10,505 nt of DNA from Acidobacteriota bacterium. Its GTDB lineage: Bacteria > Acidobacteriota > Thermoanaerobaculia > UBA5066. The notes under the pieces were generated by a model. That model did no database searches. It was not told the DNA's origin and saw nothing but the letters and a program-made list of their open reading frames with translations. Where the stretch lies: positions 1-10,505 of the forward strand of contig JAEUQS010000643.1 of NCBI GenBank assembly GCA_016789625.1, in the 5' to 3' direction. Both the position numbers and the translations under genes were made by a program. Below are positions 1 through 6,820 of the stretch, piece after piece. Position 1 is the first letter of the stretch, and the number at the start of each line of letters is the position of its first letter.

Positions 1-464
1 ACCACGCCGAGGTACACGCGCGCCAACAGGATGTCGGCGTACGCCCGCCGCACGGCAGCCTCGACCCCGAGCCGCGCGCGCGCCGTGCGGGTCTCGACCT
101 CGCCTGCCTCGGTCGCCGCGATTCGGCCCGCGAGCGCCTGCTTCCCGGGAAACGGAAGCGCCTGCTGGGCCATGAACTGAAGGCGCGTCATGTCCTGTCT
201 TCCGAGCGATGGCTGGGCGCCGTCGTTCTCGTAGCCCAGCGAGAGCATCGGGTCCGGCAGCGCCGAAGCCGGACGGACACGCTGCCGTGCGGCTTCGGCG
301 ATCGCCCGGGCCTCGGCGATCTCTGCGTTGCGCTCGACCGCCTCGGCGATCAGCCGGCCGAGCTCCGCTCCATTGCGACTGTCAGCGACTGGCTGCGCCG
401 CCCCTGGAGCGTTGAGAAGGATGAGGAGAGCGCACCAGGGAATCACCCTCGAAACGGGAATCAA
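1..464 (-). CDS. TolC/CusC-family outer-membrane efflux protein, N-terminal part (gene cut by left edge)
   Basis: The reverse strand encodes about 154 residues of a TolC-type outer-membrane channel. This family forms the exit duct of tripartite (RND or ABC) efflux pumps. A short basic start and hydrophobic stretch (CALLILLNAPGAAQ) form a signal peptide. An amphipathic helical region follows, with the family hallmark QALPFPGK at about residues 89-96, as in CusC/CzcC-like metal-efflux proteins. I chose TTG at 464 because AAGAGG lies 4 nt upstream of it; GTG at 446 is an in-frame alternative with less of the signal-peptide n-region. The C-terminal two thirds lie outside the window. The gene is divergent from the YHS/regulator/kinase operon and has its own copy of the composite promoter. 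A cusBA-like pump gene pair further left is expected but not visible. The family is secure; metal specificity is inferred from context. Confidence 0.88.
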   Translation of the reverse strand, partial: MIPVSRVIPWCALLILLNAPGAAQPVADSRNGAELGRLIAEAVERNAEIAEARAIAEAARQRVRPASALPDPMLSLGYENDGAQPSLGRQDMTRLQFMAQQALPFPGKQALAGRIAATEAGEVETRTARARLGVEAAVRRAYADILLARVYLGV

Positions 465-540
465 AAGACCTCTTGTCGGAGCGTGTGACGCAATTGAGGG
501 GCCCGTGGATGGCACTGCGAAGCTCTTGCACACACGAGCA

Positions 541-595
541 AGGATGCATCGTGATCATTAGGAGCGGATTAGACCCGCCTGAAGCACCTGCATCA
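541..595 (-). promoter_or_regulatory. Composite regulon promoter for the tolC gene (minus strand)
   Basis: Read on the minus strand, the inverted repeat TGATGCAGGTGCTTCA (595-580) is followed after 7 nt by CTAATC (first CTAA 572-569) and CTAATG (second CTAA 561-558), exactly 11 bp apart. CATCCT (546-541) starts 15 nt after the start of the second box and is the candidate -10. Predicted transcription would begin near 534, leaving a leader of about 70 nt before the TTG start. The same arrangement occurs at four other places in the window, which is the main support. The inverted repeat is the one used on the other strand by the divergent promoter. Confidence 0.7.
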
Positions 596-645
596 GCGGC
601 GCAGGCGGCTTCTCTAACGAGCCTCTAATGCTCGCGGCCTACCTT
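580..645 (+). promoter_or_regulatory. Composite regulon promoter for the YHS/regulator/kinase operon
   Basis: The inverted repeat TGAAGCACCTGCATCA (580-595) is shared with the divergent tolC promoter. It is followed after 18 nt by CTAA (614-617) and CTAATG (625-630), 11 bp apart. TACCTT (640-645), the candidate -10, starts 15 nt after the start of the second box. Four other sites have a 7-8 nt gap between repeat and boxes; here it is longer by 10-11 bp, about one helical turn. If the operon's own response regulator binds here, the operon is autoregulated. An ATG at 628 lies inside the second box and is unlikely to be the gene start. Confidence 0.7.
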
Positions 646-666
646 GTGTCCCGTGAACTTCGAAAC

Positions 667-1818
667 ATGAGAACGAGCGCCCTGTTCGCCCCGCTCTTCC
701 GTCCGCTCTTCGCGGACGCGCCTCCAGCCGAGGCGGCGCCTCCGCCCTCGCGGACCTTGCACGACGTCGAGGGCGAGCTGGAGGCGATCGCCCGGGAGGT
801 CGAAGCCCGGCGGCTCGAGGCCGAGGCCGAGGCAGCCGAGGAGAGCGCAGTGAACGGGAGCGGCGGTGAAGGGCTCTCCGAGGTCGCTCGAACCCTCGCT
901 CGCCAGAAGATCTGGGTGCTCGAGCGAGATGCGCTCCGCGCTCGTCTGGAAGACGAGATCGCCAGCCTCCATTCCAGCCTCGGGACCGGCATCACCCGGG
1001 AGGCGCTCCCCCGCCTTGGCCTCCTGCTCGCGGCCCACGACCCAGATGCCTTTGCGAAGCCGGGGATGACGATCGAGGAGCAGATCGAGGGCTCCGTTCT
1101 GAGGCTCCTCTCGTGCCGGGCAGGCGAGCGCGCCTGGGAGCGCGCGAACGAGCTGATGTCGCGGGCCGGGTTGTCGTGGCCCGTTCCTGACGGACTCGCC
1201 CCGAATCGGTCCGACGACGAGCTACGCGCCGTGATGCTGAAGCACCGAGAGCTCCTCCGGGAAGATTTCCTCAGCGCCGGAGCGCACAGCCTCTCTGGCC
1301 TGGTGTGCGGCGAGGTGCCGGCCTGGAAGTATCGTTACCCGGTTCCAGGGTCCTATCTCTGGCAACAGACGGCGCTCCGAGGCATCGCAGCAGGGCTCCG
1401 CGGCCAGCTCTTCGCCGCCGCCCTCGAGCTATGGATGTGGCGTCCGCCCGATCTCGAGTCGCGCCTCGTCGCCACGCTCGAAGCGGAGCTTCAGACGGCT
1501 CGCCGCCGCCTCGAGGCCGAGGGTGGCCGAATGCGAGCAGATGGTGATGTGGTAGCCCGGATCGCGGAGGTCTGTACGACCATCGCTCCCGGCATCGTCT
1601 GGGGGTACGTCGAGCCCGGCCTTTCTTGGGACGGACCTGGCCCGACAGTGCTCTCGCTCGCCTCAGGGCTGAGCTTCGTCGACCCGGTCTGCGGCATGGC
1701 GTTGAGCGCCGCGATGGTGCGCTGCCGCCACGAGCACGAGGGTGCCACTTTCTACTTTTGCGCCAGAGCGTGCGCCGACAGGTTCCGGAGCGGCCCCGCC
1801 CGCTACCTCAGAGCATGA
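667..1818 (+). CDS. Uncharacterised protein with C-terminal YHS (metal-binding) domain
   Basis: This 383-residue protein has no recognisable signal peptide. Residues of about 30-110 are rich in Glu, Ala, Arg and Leu and probably form a coiled coil. The middle (about 110-330) is a helical region I do not recognise, with Trp-rich patches near the segment LELWMWRPPDLES. The last 47 residues are a YHS domain: DPVCGM at 339-344, then FYFCARAC with Cys365 and Cys369 and a following Phe. YHS domains bind metals and occur in copper-transport ATPases and some regulators. An extra Cys/His patch (RCRHEHEG) lies between the two motifs. ATG 667 is preferred: ATG 628 falls in the promoter and GTG 646 directly abuts the -10, but no clear ribosome site distinguishes them. 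The gene heads the regulator/kinase operon, so it could be a cytoplasmic metal sensor, buffer or chaperone; that role is inference. Confidence 0.85.
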   Translation: MRTSALFAPLFRPLFADAPPAEAAPPPSRTLHDVEGELEAIAREVEARRLEAEAEAAEESAVNGSGGEGLSEVARTLARQKIWVLERDALRARLEDEIASLHSSLGTGITREALPRLGLLLAAHDPDAFAKPGMTIEEQIEGSVLRLLSCRAGERAWERANELMSRAGLSWPVPDGLAPNRSDDELRAVMLKHRELLREDFLSAGAHSLSGLVCGEVPAWKYRYPVPGSYLWQQTALRGIAAGLRGQLFAAALELWMWRPPDLESRLVATLEAELQTARRRLEAEGGRMRADGDVVARIAEVCTTIAPGIVWGYVEPGLSWDGPGPTVLSLASGLSFVDPVCGMALSAAMVRCRHEHEGATFYFCARACADRFRSGPARYLRA

Positions 1819-1889
1819 GCCCCGGGACCCTTCCACCCGAGGCCGGTCCTCGTCAGAATGGGCCGTATGCCGGCCGGGAGGGATGTGCC

Positions 1890-2564
1890 ATGAGGATCCT
1901 CGTGGTCGAAGACGACCGCAAGCTGGTCGAGGTCCTTCGGCAGGGTCTCAAAGAGAACGGGTTCGCGGTCGATACCGCGGCCGACGGCAACCAGGGCCTC
2001 GAGCTCGCTCTCGCCACTGGCTACGACGCGATCATTCTCGACCTCATGCTGCCCGGGATCAGCGGTGCCGACTTGCTGAAAGAGCTGCGGGCGCGACACG
2101 GGGTGGCCCCCGTCCTCATCCTCAGCGCCCGATCCGCGGTGGAGGACCGGATCCGAGGTCTCGACCTCGGCGCGGATGACTACCTCGCCAAGCCGTTCAG
2201 CTTCCAGGAGCTCCTGGCCCGGCTCCGCGCGATCACACGGCGGCCGGCCGTTGAGCCGAAGAACACGCTCACCGCCGCGGACCTCGAGCTCGACGTCGCG
2301 CGTCGCGAGGTGCGACGGGCGGGCCGGCCCATCGAGCTCACCGCGAAGGAGTTCTCGCTCCTCGAGCTCCTTCTCAGAAAGAAGGGAGTCGTCGTGACGC
2401 GCGGCATGATCCTGGACCGGGTGTGGGATCTCGACTACGACGGCGGCTCGAACCTCGTGGAGGTTTACATCAACTATCTCCGGCGCAAAGTGGATCAGGA
2501 CTTCGAGCCCAAGCTCATTCAGACCGTCCGCGGATCCGGCTACGTGCTTCGGGAGCCGGCGTGA
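1890..2564 (+). CDS. OmpR/PhoB-family response regulator, CusR/CopR-like
   Basis: This 224-residue regulator has an N-terminal receiver (about 1-115) and a C-terminal winged-helix DNA-binding domain (about 128-222). The receiver has the acidic pair Asp8/Asp9, phospho-acceptor Asp51 in LDLMLPG, Ser79 and Lys101 in AKPF. The effector half carries the usual LTAKEFSLLELLL segment, a VEVYINYLRRK recognition-helix region and the end motif TVRGSGYVL. ATG 1890 has GGGAGG about 7 nt upstream. An upstream ATG at 1815 overlaps the preceding stop (ATGA) but would add a 25-residue tail absent from the family. The stop overlaps the kinase start (GTGA), so the two are probably co-translated. Similarity to CusR/CopR regulators is strong; the metal sensed is inferred from neighbours. 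It is the best candidate to bind the five composite promoters, because it is the only DNA-binding regulator visible here. Confidence 0.95.
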   Translation: MRILVVEDDRKLVEVLRQGLKENGFAVDTAADGNQGLELALATGYDAIILDLMLPGISGADLLKELRARHGVAPVLILSARSAVEDRIRGLDLGADDYLAKPFSFQELLARLRAITRRPAVEPKNTLTAADLELDVARREVRRAGRPIELTAKEFSLLELLLRKKGVVVTRGMILDRVWDLDYDGGSNLVEVYINYLRRKVDQDFEPKLIQTVRGSGYVLREPA

Positions 2565-3994
2565 GCCTGCGGCCGGAGTCGCTGCGCACCAGGCTCACAC
2601 TCTGGTATTCGGGCGCCCTCACGCTCATCCTTCTGGCTTTCGGGCTCAGCCTCTACGTCATCGTGCGCGTCCAGCTGCTCAGGCATCACGACACGGAGCT
2701 CACGGGTACCGCTCGGGATGTCGAGCGTGTCCTCTCTCAGCGCGCGGACTGCGAGCACCTGAGCCCCGAGCAGGTGAAGGAGCTCAACGGATATTCCAAG
2801 CTCGTCCTCTTTCATTCGGTCGACGGAGGCACCCGCAGCTTCTACCGCTCGCCCGACCTCGAGTTCCCTTCGTTCCGAGAGCTGACCGCGACGCCCGGCT
2901 TCCTCAACGAGAGGGCCACCTTCAAGACCTACGAGGAGGGCCACGGCTATCTCCGGGTCTATACGAGACCCTACCGCTCCCACGCCGGCCGGCAGGGCTT
3001 GATCCGTGTGCTGGAGCGAATCGGCGACGTCGACCTCACGCTCGCGAACCTGCGGCTGGCTCTTTTCGTGCTGGCGCCCCTCGCGGTGGCCGCGTCCTCG
3101 CTCGGCGGCTATTGGCTCGCGGGGCGGGCGCTCGCTCCGGTGGACGAGATCACGAGCCTCGCCCGCGAGATCGAAGCGAGCCAGCTCAGCCGGAGGCTCC
3201 CGATCCCGCCGGTTCATGACGAGATCGGGCGACTGGTCGAGACGTTCAATCAGATGATCGCGCGGCTCGAAGCCTCTTTCGAAGGCATGAAACGCTTCAC
3301 AGCCGACGCATCGCACGAGCTCCGCAGCCCGCTCGCCAACCTGAAGGGGACCGTGGAGGTGGCCCTCAGCCATCCGCGGGACGCGAGCGAGTACCAGACG
3401 GCGCTGCGGAGCGTCGGGGAGGACGTTGAGCGGCTGAGGCGGATCGTCGAGGACCTGCTCGTCCTCGCACGCGCGGACGCACGTCGCTTGGCCTTGGATC
3501 GCGAACCGGTGAAAGTCGGCGTACTCGCTCGCGACATCGTCGACTCCCTCACCGACCGCGCCTCCGCGGCCGGTGTCCGTCTCTGCGCTCGGGCGGATAC
3601 GCCCGGAACCGTTCTGGGAGACGAGCGCTGGCTTCGTCAGCTCGTGTTCAACCTCCTCGAGAACGGCTTGAAGTTCACGATGGCGGCCCCGCAGCCGGGC
3701 TGCGCCCCGGAGGTGAGCGTCGTCGTGGTCGCGGACGGGGATTGCGTGCGAATGAGCGTCATCGACTCGGGACCCGGAATCCCCGAGGCAGACCTGGAGC
3801 ACGTCTTCGAACGCTTCTATCGCGCCGACTGGGCGCGGGCACAGGGCCCGGCCGGCGGGTTCGGCCTGGGCCTCTCGATCGCGGCATGGATCGTCGAAGC
3901 GCACGGCGGGACGATTCGGGCCCTCCGGCGCGCGGAAGGCGGAACCGAGATGCTCGTCCGGCTGCCATTGGATCCTCGGCTTCGCGCGGCATAG
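2561..3994 (+). CDS. Membrane sensor histidine kinase, CusS/CopS-like
   Basis: This 477-residue kinase partners the preceding response regulator. It has a first membrane helix at about 15-35, a periplasmic sensor region (about 36-160), a second membrane helix (about 165-187), a HAMP linker starting with LAPVDEI, and a HisKA dimerisation domain with SHELRSPLANLKG (phospho-acceptor His252). The ATPase domain follows, with N box LLENGLKF near 364, DSGPGIP near 402 and GFGLGLSIAAWIVEAHGG near 433. All catalytic motifs look intact. GTG 2561 overlaps the regulator's TGA and begins directly before the expected short basic tail and first membrane helix. The layout matches heavy-metal sensor kinases of the CusS type. 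The periplasmic region has only scattered His residues and no clear metal-binding cluster, so copper specificity is not proven. Confidence 0.95.
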   Translation: MSLRPESLRTRLTLWYSGALTLILLAFGLSLYVIVRVQLLRHHDTELTGTARDVERVLSQRADCEHLSPEQVKELNGYSKLVLFHSVDGGTRSFYRSPDLEFPSFRELTATPGFLNERATFKTYEEGHGYLRVYTRPYRSHAGRQGLIRVLERIGDVDLTLANLRLALFVLAPLAVAASSLGGYWLAGRALAPVDEITSLAREIEASQLSRRLPIPPVHDEIGRLVETFNQMIARLEASFEGMKRFTADASHELRSPLANLKGTVEVALSHPRDASEYQTALRSVGEDVERLRRIVEDLLVLARADARRLALDREPVKVGVLARDIVDSLTDRASAAGVRLCARADTPGTVLGDERWLRQLVFNLLENGLKFTMAAPQPGCAPEVSVVVVADGDCVRMSVIDSGPGIPEADLEHVFERFYRADWARAQGPAGGFGLGLSIAAWIVEAHGGTIRALRRAEGGTEMLVRLPLDPRLRAA

Positions 3995-4051
3995 CCAGGG
4001 CTTCGCGCGATCCGAGGCAACCGTCCGGTTCTAACGCGGGATCCCGGAGCC

Positions 4052-4107
4052 TGGTTCACCTGCATCATCCGCGGTCTAAGACCGCTCTAATGTTCGGCCG
4101 CCATCTT
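4052..4107 (+). promoter_or_regulatory. Composite regulon promoter for the permease operon
   Basis: The inverted repeat TGGTTCACCTGCATCA (4052-4067, right half perfect, left half degenerate) is followed after 8 nt by CTAA (4076-4079) and CTAATG (4087-4092), 11 bp apart. CATCTT (4102-4107), the candidate -10, starts 15 nt after the start of the second box. Predicted transcription starts near 4114, giving a leader of about 44 nt before the GTG start. The site lies in the 163-nt gap after the kinase gene. No terminator hairpin with a T tract is visible in that gap. Confidence 0.7.
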
Positions 4108-4157
4108 GCGAGCGTGAGAAAGACTCGAAGCGCTCGGCCAGGATCCGGAGCTCGGCC

Positions 4158-5306
4158 GTGACGGCCGGCACCTACGCCCTCAGACGGCTGCGCGCACGGC
4201 CTCTGCGCACGCTCCTGACCATGATGGCGTGCGCGATTCTCACCGCGCTCGTGGGCTTGCTCTGGACGATCGACCGCTCCCTGAGCTCCGATTGGTCGCC
4301 GCACGAGGCGCAGCGCCTCGTGGTTCGCCCGAGGGGTCTCGGGACCGATGGCCTTCCGATCGCAATGGCCGAACGGCTCCGCCAGCTACCTGGAGTCGAG
4401 GCCGTCACCTCGTTCGACATCGTCAGCGCACGCTTTCGCGACGATCGGGGCGCGGCCGCGTTTCAGAAAGCGGCGGTCGACCCGCTGCCCTACCTCGACG
4501 TACATGCCGAGGCGAAGGTGACGGCCGAGGACCGGAAGGCGTGGGCCGGAGATCCTACCGGGGCCGCGATCGCCGAAAACCTCGCGAGGCGCGTGGGCCT
4601 CCGCCGCGGCGACCGCGTGGTCCTGCGGCTCAACAGCATGCCCGTGGTTCTGGAGCTGACGGTGCGCGCCATCATCGCGTGCCCGCGCGACTCCGGGCTC
4701 TACTTCCACCGGCGGTACCTGAGGGAGAAGCTCGGCGGCCTCTCACGAACGGACTTCTTCTGGGTCATGGCCGACCGGCCCGAAGCGGTATCCGCCCTCA
4801 CGCGGGCCATCGACGAACGCTTCGAGAATTCGCCGTCGCCGACGAAGACCGACTCCGAGCGGCAGTGGCAGCTGGAGTTTCTCGGGATGCTCGGCAACGT
4901 CCGCGCCCTGATGACGGGCATCGGGGTCGTCGCCGGGCTGACCCTCGTCCTCATCACTTCGAACACGCTCTCGATGAGCGCCCGCGAGCGGAGGTCCGAG
5001 AACGCGCTGCTCCGGGTGCTCGGATTCGGCCGGCTCCATGTCGCAGTGCTTCTCCTCCTCGAGTCGCTGCTCTACGGGCTGGGAGGCGGCCTCCTCGGCA
5101 GCGGTCTGACGATTGGGCTCCTGCACCTGGTTGCATCCGGTCTCCAATCCACCGCCCTGGCGCCGGTCGCCGCGCTCCTCGCCCTCCGCCCGGACGTCTT
5201 CACGTTCGCTGCCGCCTCTTCCCTGATCCTGTCCGTGCTCGCAGCCGCCCATCCGGCGCTCCTCGCCGGTTCGGGCCCCCTCGCAGATCAGCTGCGCCGG
5301 GTGTGA
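4158..5306 (+). CDS. FtsX/MacB-type ABC transporter permease without adjacent ATPase
   Basis: This 382-residue membrane protein has the four-helix FtsX/MacB arrangement. One helix near the N terminus (about 20-38) is followed by a large periplasmic domain (about 40-245) and then three helices (about 253-275, 300-330, 350-372). The cytoplasmic segment MSARERRSENALLRVLGFGR after the second helix is typical: in this superfamily it couples the permease to its ATP-binding subunit. MacB, LolCE and similar permeases work on substrates in the periplasm or outer membrane leaflet. No ATPase gene is present in the window, so the partner must be encoded elsewhere or the protein acts differently. GTG 4158 has GGAG 9 nt upstream. 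The stop overlaps the next gene's start (GTGA). The composite promoter upstream suggests metal-stress control; the substrate is unknown. Confidence 0.85.
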   Translation: MTAGTYALRRLRARPLRTLLTMMACAILTALVGLLWTIDRSLSSDWSPHEAQRLVVRPRGLGTDGLPIAMAERLRQLPGVEAVTSFDIVSARFRDDRGAAAFQKAAVDPLPYLDVHAEAKVTAEDRKAWAGDPTGAAIAENLARRVGLRRGDRVVLRLNSMPVVLELTVRAIIACPRDSGLYFHRRYLREKLGGLSRTDFFWVMADRPEAVSALTRAIDERFENSPSPTKTDSERQWQLEFLGMLGNVRALMTGIGVVAGLTLVLITSNTLSMSARERRSENALLRVLGFGRLHVAVLLLLESLLYGLGGGLLGSGLTIGLLHLVASGLQSTALAPVAALLALRPDVFTFAAASSLILSVLAAAHPALLAGSGPLADQLRRV

Positions 5307-6064
5307 CCGTGCGCCGCCTGGCTCTTCAGATGCTCCTCCTGGCCTTCACCGCCCACACTCACGCAGGCGACGAGGCCCGCCAGACCGCCTCCGCTCTCGC
5401 TGGCCGGGTCTGGCACGACGACACCCCGCTCGCGGACGGTTCGTTCCAGATGACCTGCATCGTCGAGGAGCTCGATGGAAAGGGCGCCGTGACGAAGAGC
5501 CTCGTGCTCGAGCATCGCCGCGAGTTCAAGGCCGGGAGAATGACCGAGAGGCTCATCTCCGCTCTGGAGAACGGCCGCGACGTCACAGAGAAGCAACGGA
5601 AGGCCGAGGCACACCCGGAGCGCCGAGGCTCGAGCGCGAGGTGGTCCATCGACGAGGCGCTCGCTCCGCCGTTGCCGTTCCTGATCCGTCCCGACTCGTA
5701 CCGGCTCAGCCTCTCACCTGCGGGCAACGTGCTGACCTATGCGCCACACCCGGGCGCGAAGCCGCACCGGTTGGCGCGAGGCTCGGTCACGCTCGACCCC
5801 TCCGACGGACTTCCCCTGGCGCACCGGTTCGGCCCCGAGCCACTCCCCTCGCTCGTCCGCCGGATCGAGACCGTCGTGGAGTACGGCCGTCTCCACGGAA
5901 TCGCCATTCCGAGCCAGACGACCACGGAGGGCGAGGGCGGCTTTCTGTTCATCACGAAGCGGTTCCGAATCACGATGCGATACCGGGACGTGCAGCTCGA
6001 GCCCAAGCCCGCTGATGCATCTGCACCACCCCTCTCTAAGGAGTCCCTAAGGTTGCGGCCATAG
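5303..6064 (+). CDS. Exported protein, possibly LolA-like, coupled to the permease
   Basis: This 253-residue protein begins with a signal peptide (RRLALQMLLLAFTAHTHA, cleavage likely near residue 20). The mature part looks beta-rich, with segments such as FQMTCIVEELDGKG and RITMRYRDVQLEPK, and includes LISALENGRDVTEKQRKAE, a DPSDGLPLAHRF turn and GEGGFLFITKRFR. This pattern reminds me of LolA-fold exported proteins, in which strands wrap a lipid- or peptide-binding cavity, but that is only pattern memory. The gene starts at GTG 5303 inside the permease stop (GTGA), so the two are probably made together. With an FtsX-type permease, a LolA-like carrier would suggest handling of a lipidated or hydrophobic envelope substrate. 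The last 50 bases of the gene hold the next composite promoter, and the predicted -10 overlaps the stop codon. Confidence 0.75.
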   Translation: MTVRRLALQMLLLAFTAHTHAGDEARQTASALAGRVWHDDTPLADGSFQMTCIVEELDGKGAVTKSLVLEHRREFKAGRMTERLISALENGRDVTEKQRKAEAHPERRGSSARWSIDEALAPPLPFLIRPDSYRLSLSPAGNVLTYAPHPGAKPHRLARGSVTLDPSDGLPLAHRFGPEPLPSLVRRIETVVEYGRLHGIAIPSQTTTEGEGGFLFITKRFRITMRYRDVQLEPKPADASAPPLSKESLRLRP

Positions 6065-6067
6065 GAT
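6013..6067 (+). promoter_or_regulatory. Composite regulon promoter for the 6117 operon, inside the preceding gene's 3' end
   Basis: The inverted repeat TGATGCATCTGCACCA (6013-6028) is followed after 7 nt by CTAA (6036-6039) and CTAAGG (6047-6052), 11 bp apart. TAGGAT (6062-6067), the best -10 match of the five sites, starts 15 nt after the start of the second box. The element lies in the 3' end of the coding region before it, and the -10 begins on that gene's TAG stop. Predicted transcription starts near 6074, 43 nt before the ATG at 6117. Confidence 0.7.
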
Positions 6068-6116
6068 CGAGGTAGACCTTCCAGCCTGAGGACGGGTTGG
6101 GGTCGGGAGGAACGAA

Positions 6117-6518
6117 ATGAAATCGGTGCATTTTTCAGCGGCCACGATCGTCCTGTTTTCCGCGCTGTTCGCAAATGCAGCTCCGGGACAGGCGATCGCC
6201 TCGTCTCCGCCTCCAACGGCCGTTCCGGCGGCCTCCGTGAGGCTCCCCGAGACACCGGCGGAGCACCTCGCGATGTCCGAGGAGTACACGAAGAAGGCGG
6301 CCGTCTACCGGGAGGAGGCGGCGTTCCACCGCAAGATGCTGGCCGACTACAAGGCTCAGGTACGGCCTGATCCGCGGCAGGCGTTCGAGAACACGTACGT
6401 GAAGAAGATGCGGATCCACTGCGAGGGCTACATCAAGAACGCAGACGCGCTGGCCGCCGACGCCGAGAAATTCGCCGAGTACCATCGGCTACGCGCCGGT
6501 GAGCTCAAAGGAAAGTGA
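6117..6518 (+). CDS. Small exported helical protein of unknown function
   Basis: This 133-residue protein has a clear signal peptide (residues 1-26, ending near ANAAPGQA), a Pro/Ser/Ala linker and two long charged helices. The first is about 44-75 (AEHLAMSEEYTKKAAVYREE onward, then FHRKMLADYK). The second is about 90-130 (YVKKMRIHCEGYIKNADALA onward, then FAEYHRLRAGEL). Together they suggest a periplasmic helical hairpin. It holds several His, Met and Glu residues and one Cys (in IHCEGY), but no classic metal motif. Similar short helical exported proteins are common next to metal-resistance genes, but I do not recognise a named family. ATG 6117 has GGAGG 6 nt upstream, a strong ribosome site. 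It is the first gene after a composite promoter and probably leads an operon with the CBM48 and HD-GYP genes. Confidence 0.85.
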   Translation: MKSVHFSAATIVLFSALFANAAPGQAIASSPPPTAVPAASVRLPETPAEHLAMSEEYTKKAAVYREEAAFHRKMLADYKAQVRPDPRQAFENTYVKKMRIHCEGYIKNADALAADAEKFAEYHRLRAGELKGK

Positions 6519-6525
6519 GGACGTC

Positions 6526-6807
6526 ATGAGCGACCCGACGAGCGTGAGCCGGCGAGAGATTCTGTTCGCCTGCCGGGCTCCGGAAGCCGATCGCGTGTTC
6601 CTGGCCGGAACGTTCAACGACTGGGACCCTGCCGCAACCGAGATGCAACGGGATCCGTCGGGGACCTGGTTCCTTTCCCTGCAGCTCGACCCCGGCGACC
6701 ACGAATACAGATTCGTCGTGGACGGCGAGTGGTGCTGCGAGACCGGCGCGCGGACGGTCCCAAACGCATTCGGCAGCGTGAATTCGGTGATCACCGTCGA
6801 CGAGTAG
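6526..6807 (+). CDS. Small CBM48/AMPK-beta-type glycogen-binding domain protein
   Basis: The 93 residues are almost entirely one early-set (immunoglobulin-like) domain of the CBM48/AMPK-beta glycogen-binding type. Hallmarks are VFLAGTFNDWDP near residue 25-36, TWFLSLQLDPGDHEYRFVVD and the final VPNAFGSVNSVITV. The Trp of the NDW motif and the later Trp in DGEWCC are the usual glucan-contact positions. No signal peptide is present, so it should stay in the cytoplasm. In related proteins this domain targets enzymes or kinases to glycogen or acts as a scaffold; here no catalytic partner is fused. ATG 6526 has GAGG 5 nt upstream, and that site overlaps the preceding stop, so translation is probably coupled. 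An ATG at 6499 is in frame but lies inside the previous gene. A glycan-binding protein in a metal operon is unexpected. Confidence 0.85.
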   Translation: MSDPTSVSRREILFACRAPEADRVFLAGTFNDWDPAATEMQRDPSGTWFLSLQLDPGDHEYRFVVDGEWCCETGARTVPNAFGSVNSVITVDE

Positions 6808-6820
6808 CGCGCTTTTTCAC

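Noticed and set aside
628..666. Earlier ATG for the YHS-domain gene
   Set aside because: It falls in the second CTAA box of the promoter, upstream of the predicted transcription start.
1815..1889. Start of the response regulator at the ATG overlapping the previous stop
   Set aside because: It would add 25 residues before the receiver domain that the family lacks, whereas ATG 1890 has a strong ribosome site.
2540..3904. A 454-codon open frame on the minus strand
   Set aside because: It is antisense to the histidine kinase gene, whose motifs are complete, and its own translation has no recognisable motif.
4031..4034. An additional CTAA box before the permease promoter
   Set aside because: It has no partner 11 bp away and no inverted repeat in register.
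4229..5302. Upstream extension of the frame that encodes the exported protein
   Set aside because: This part is a shadow of the permease gene in another frame; the true start at GTG 5303 has a signal peptide and overlaps the permease stop.
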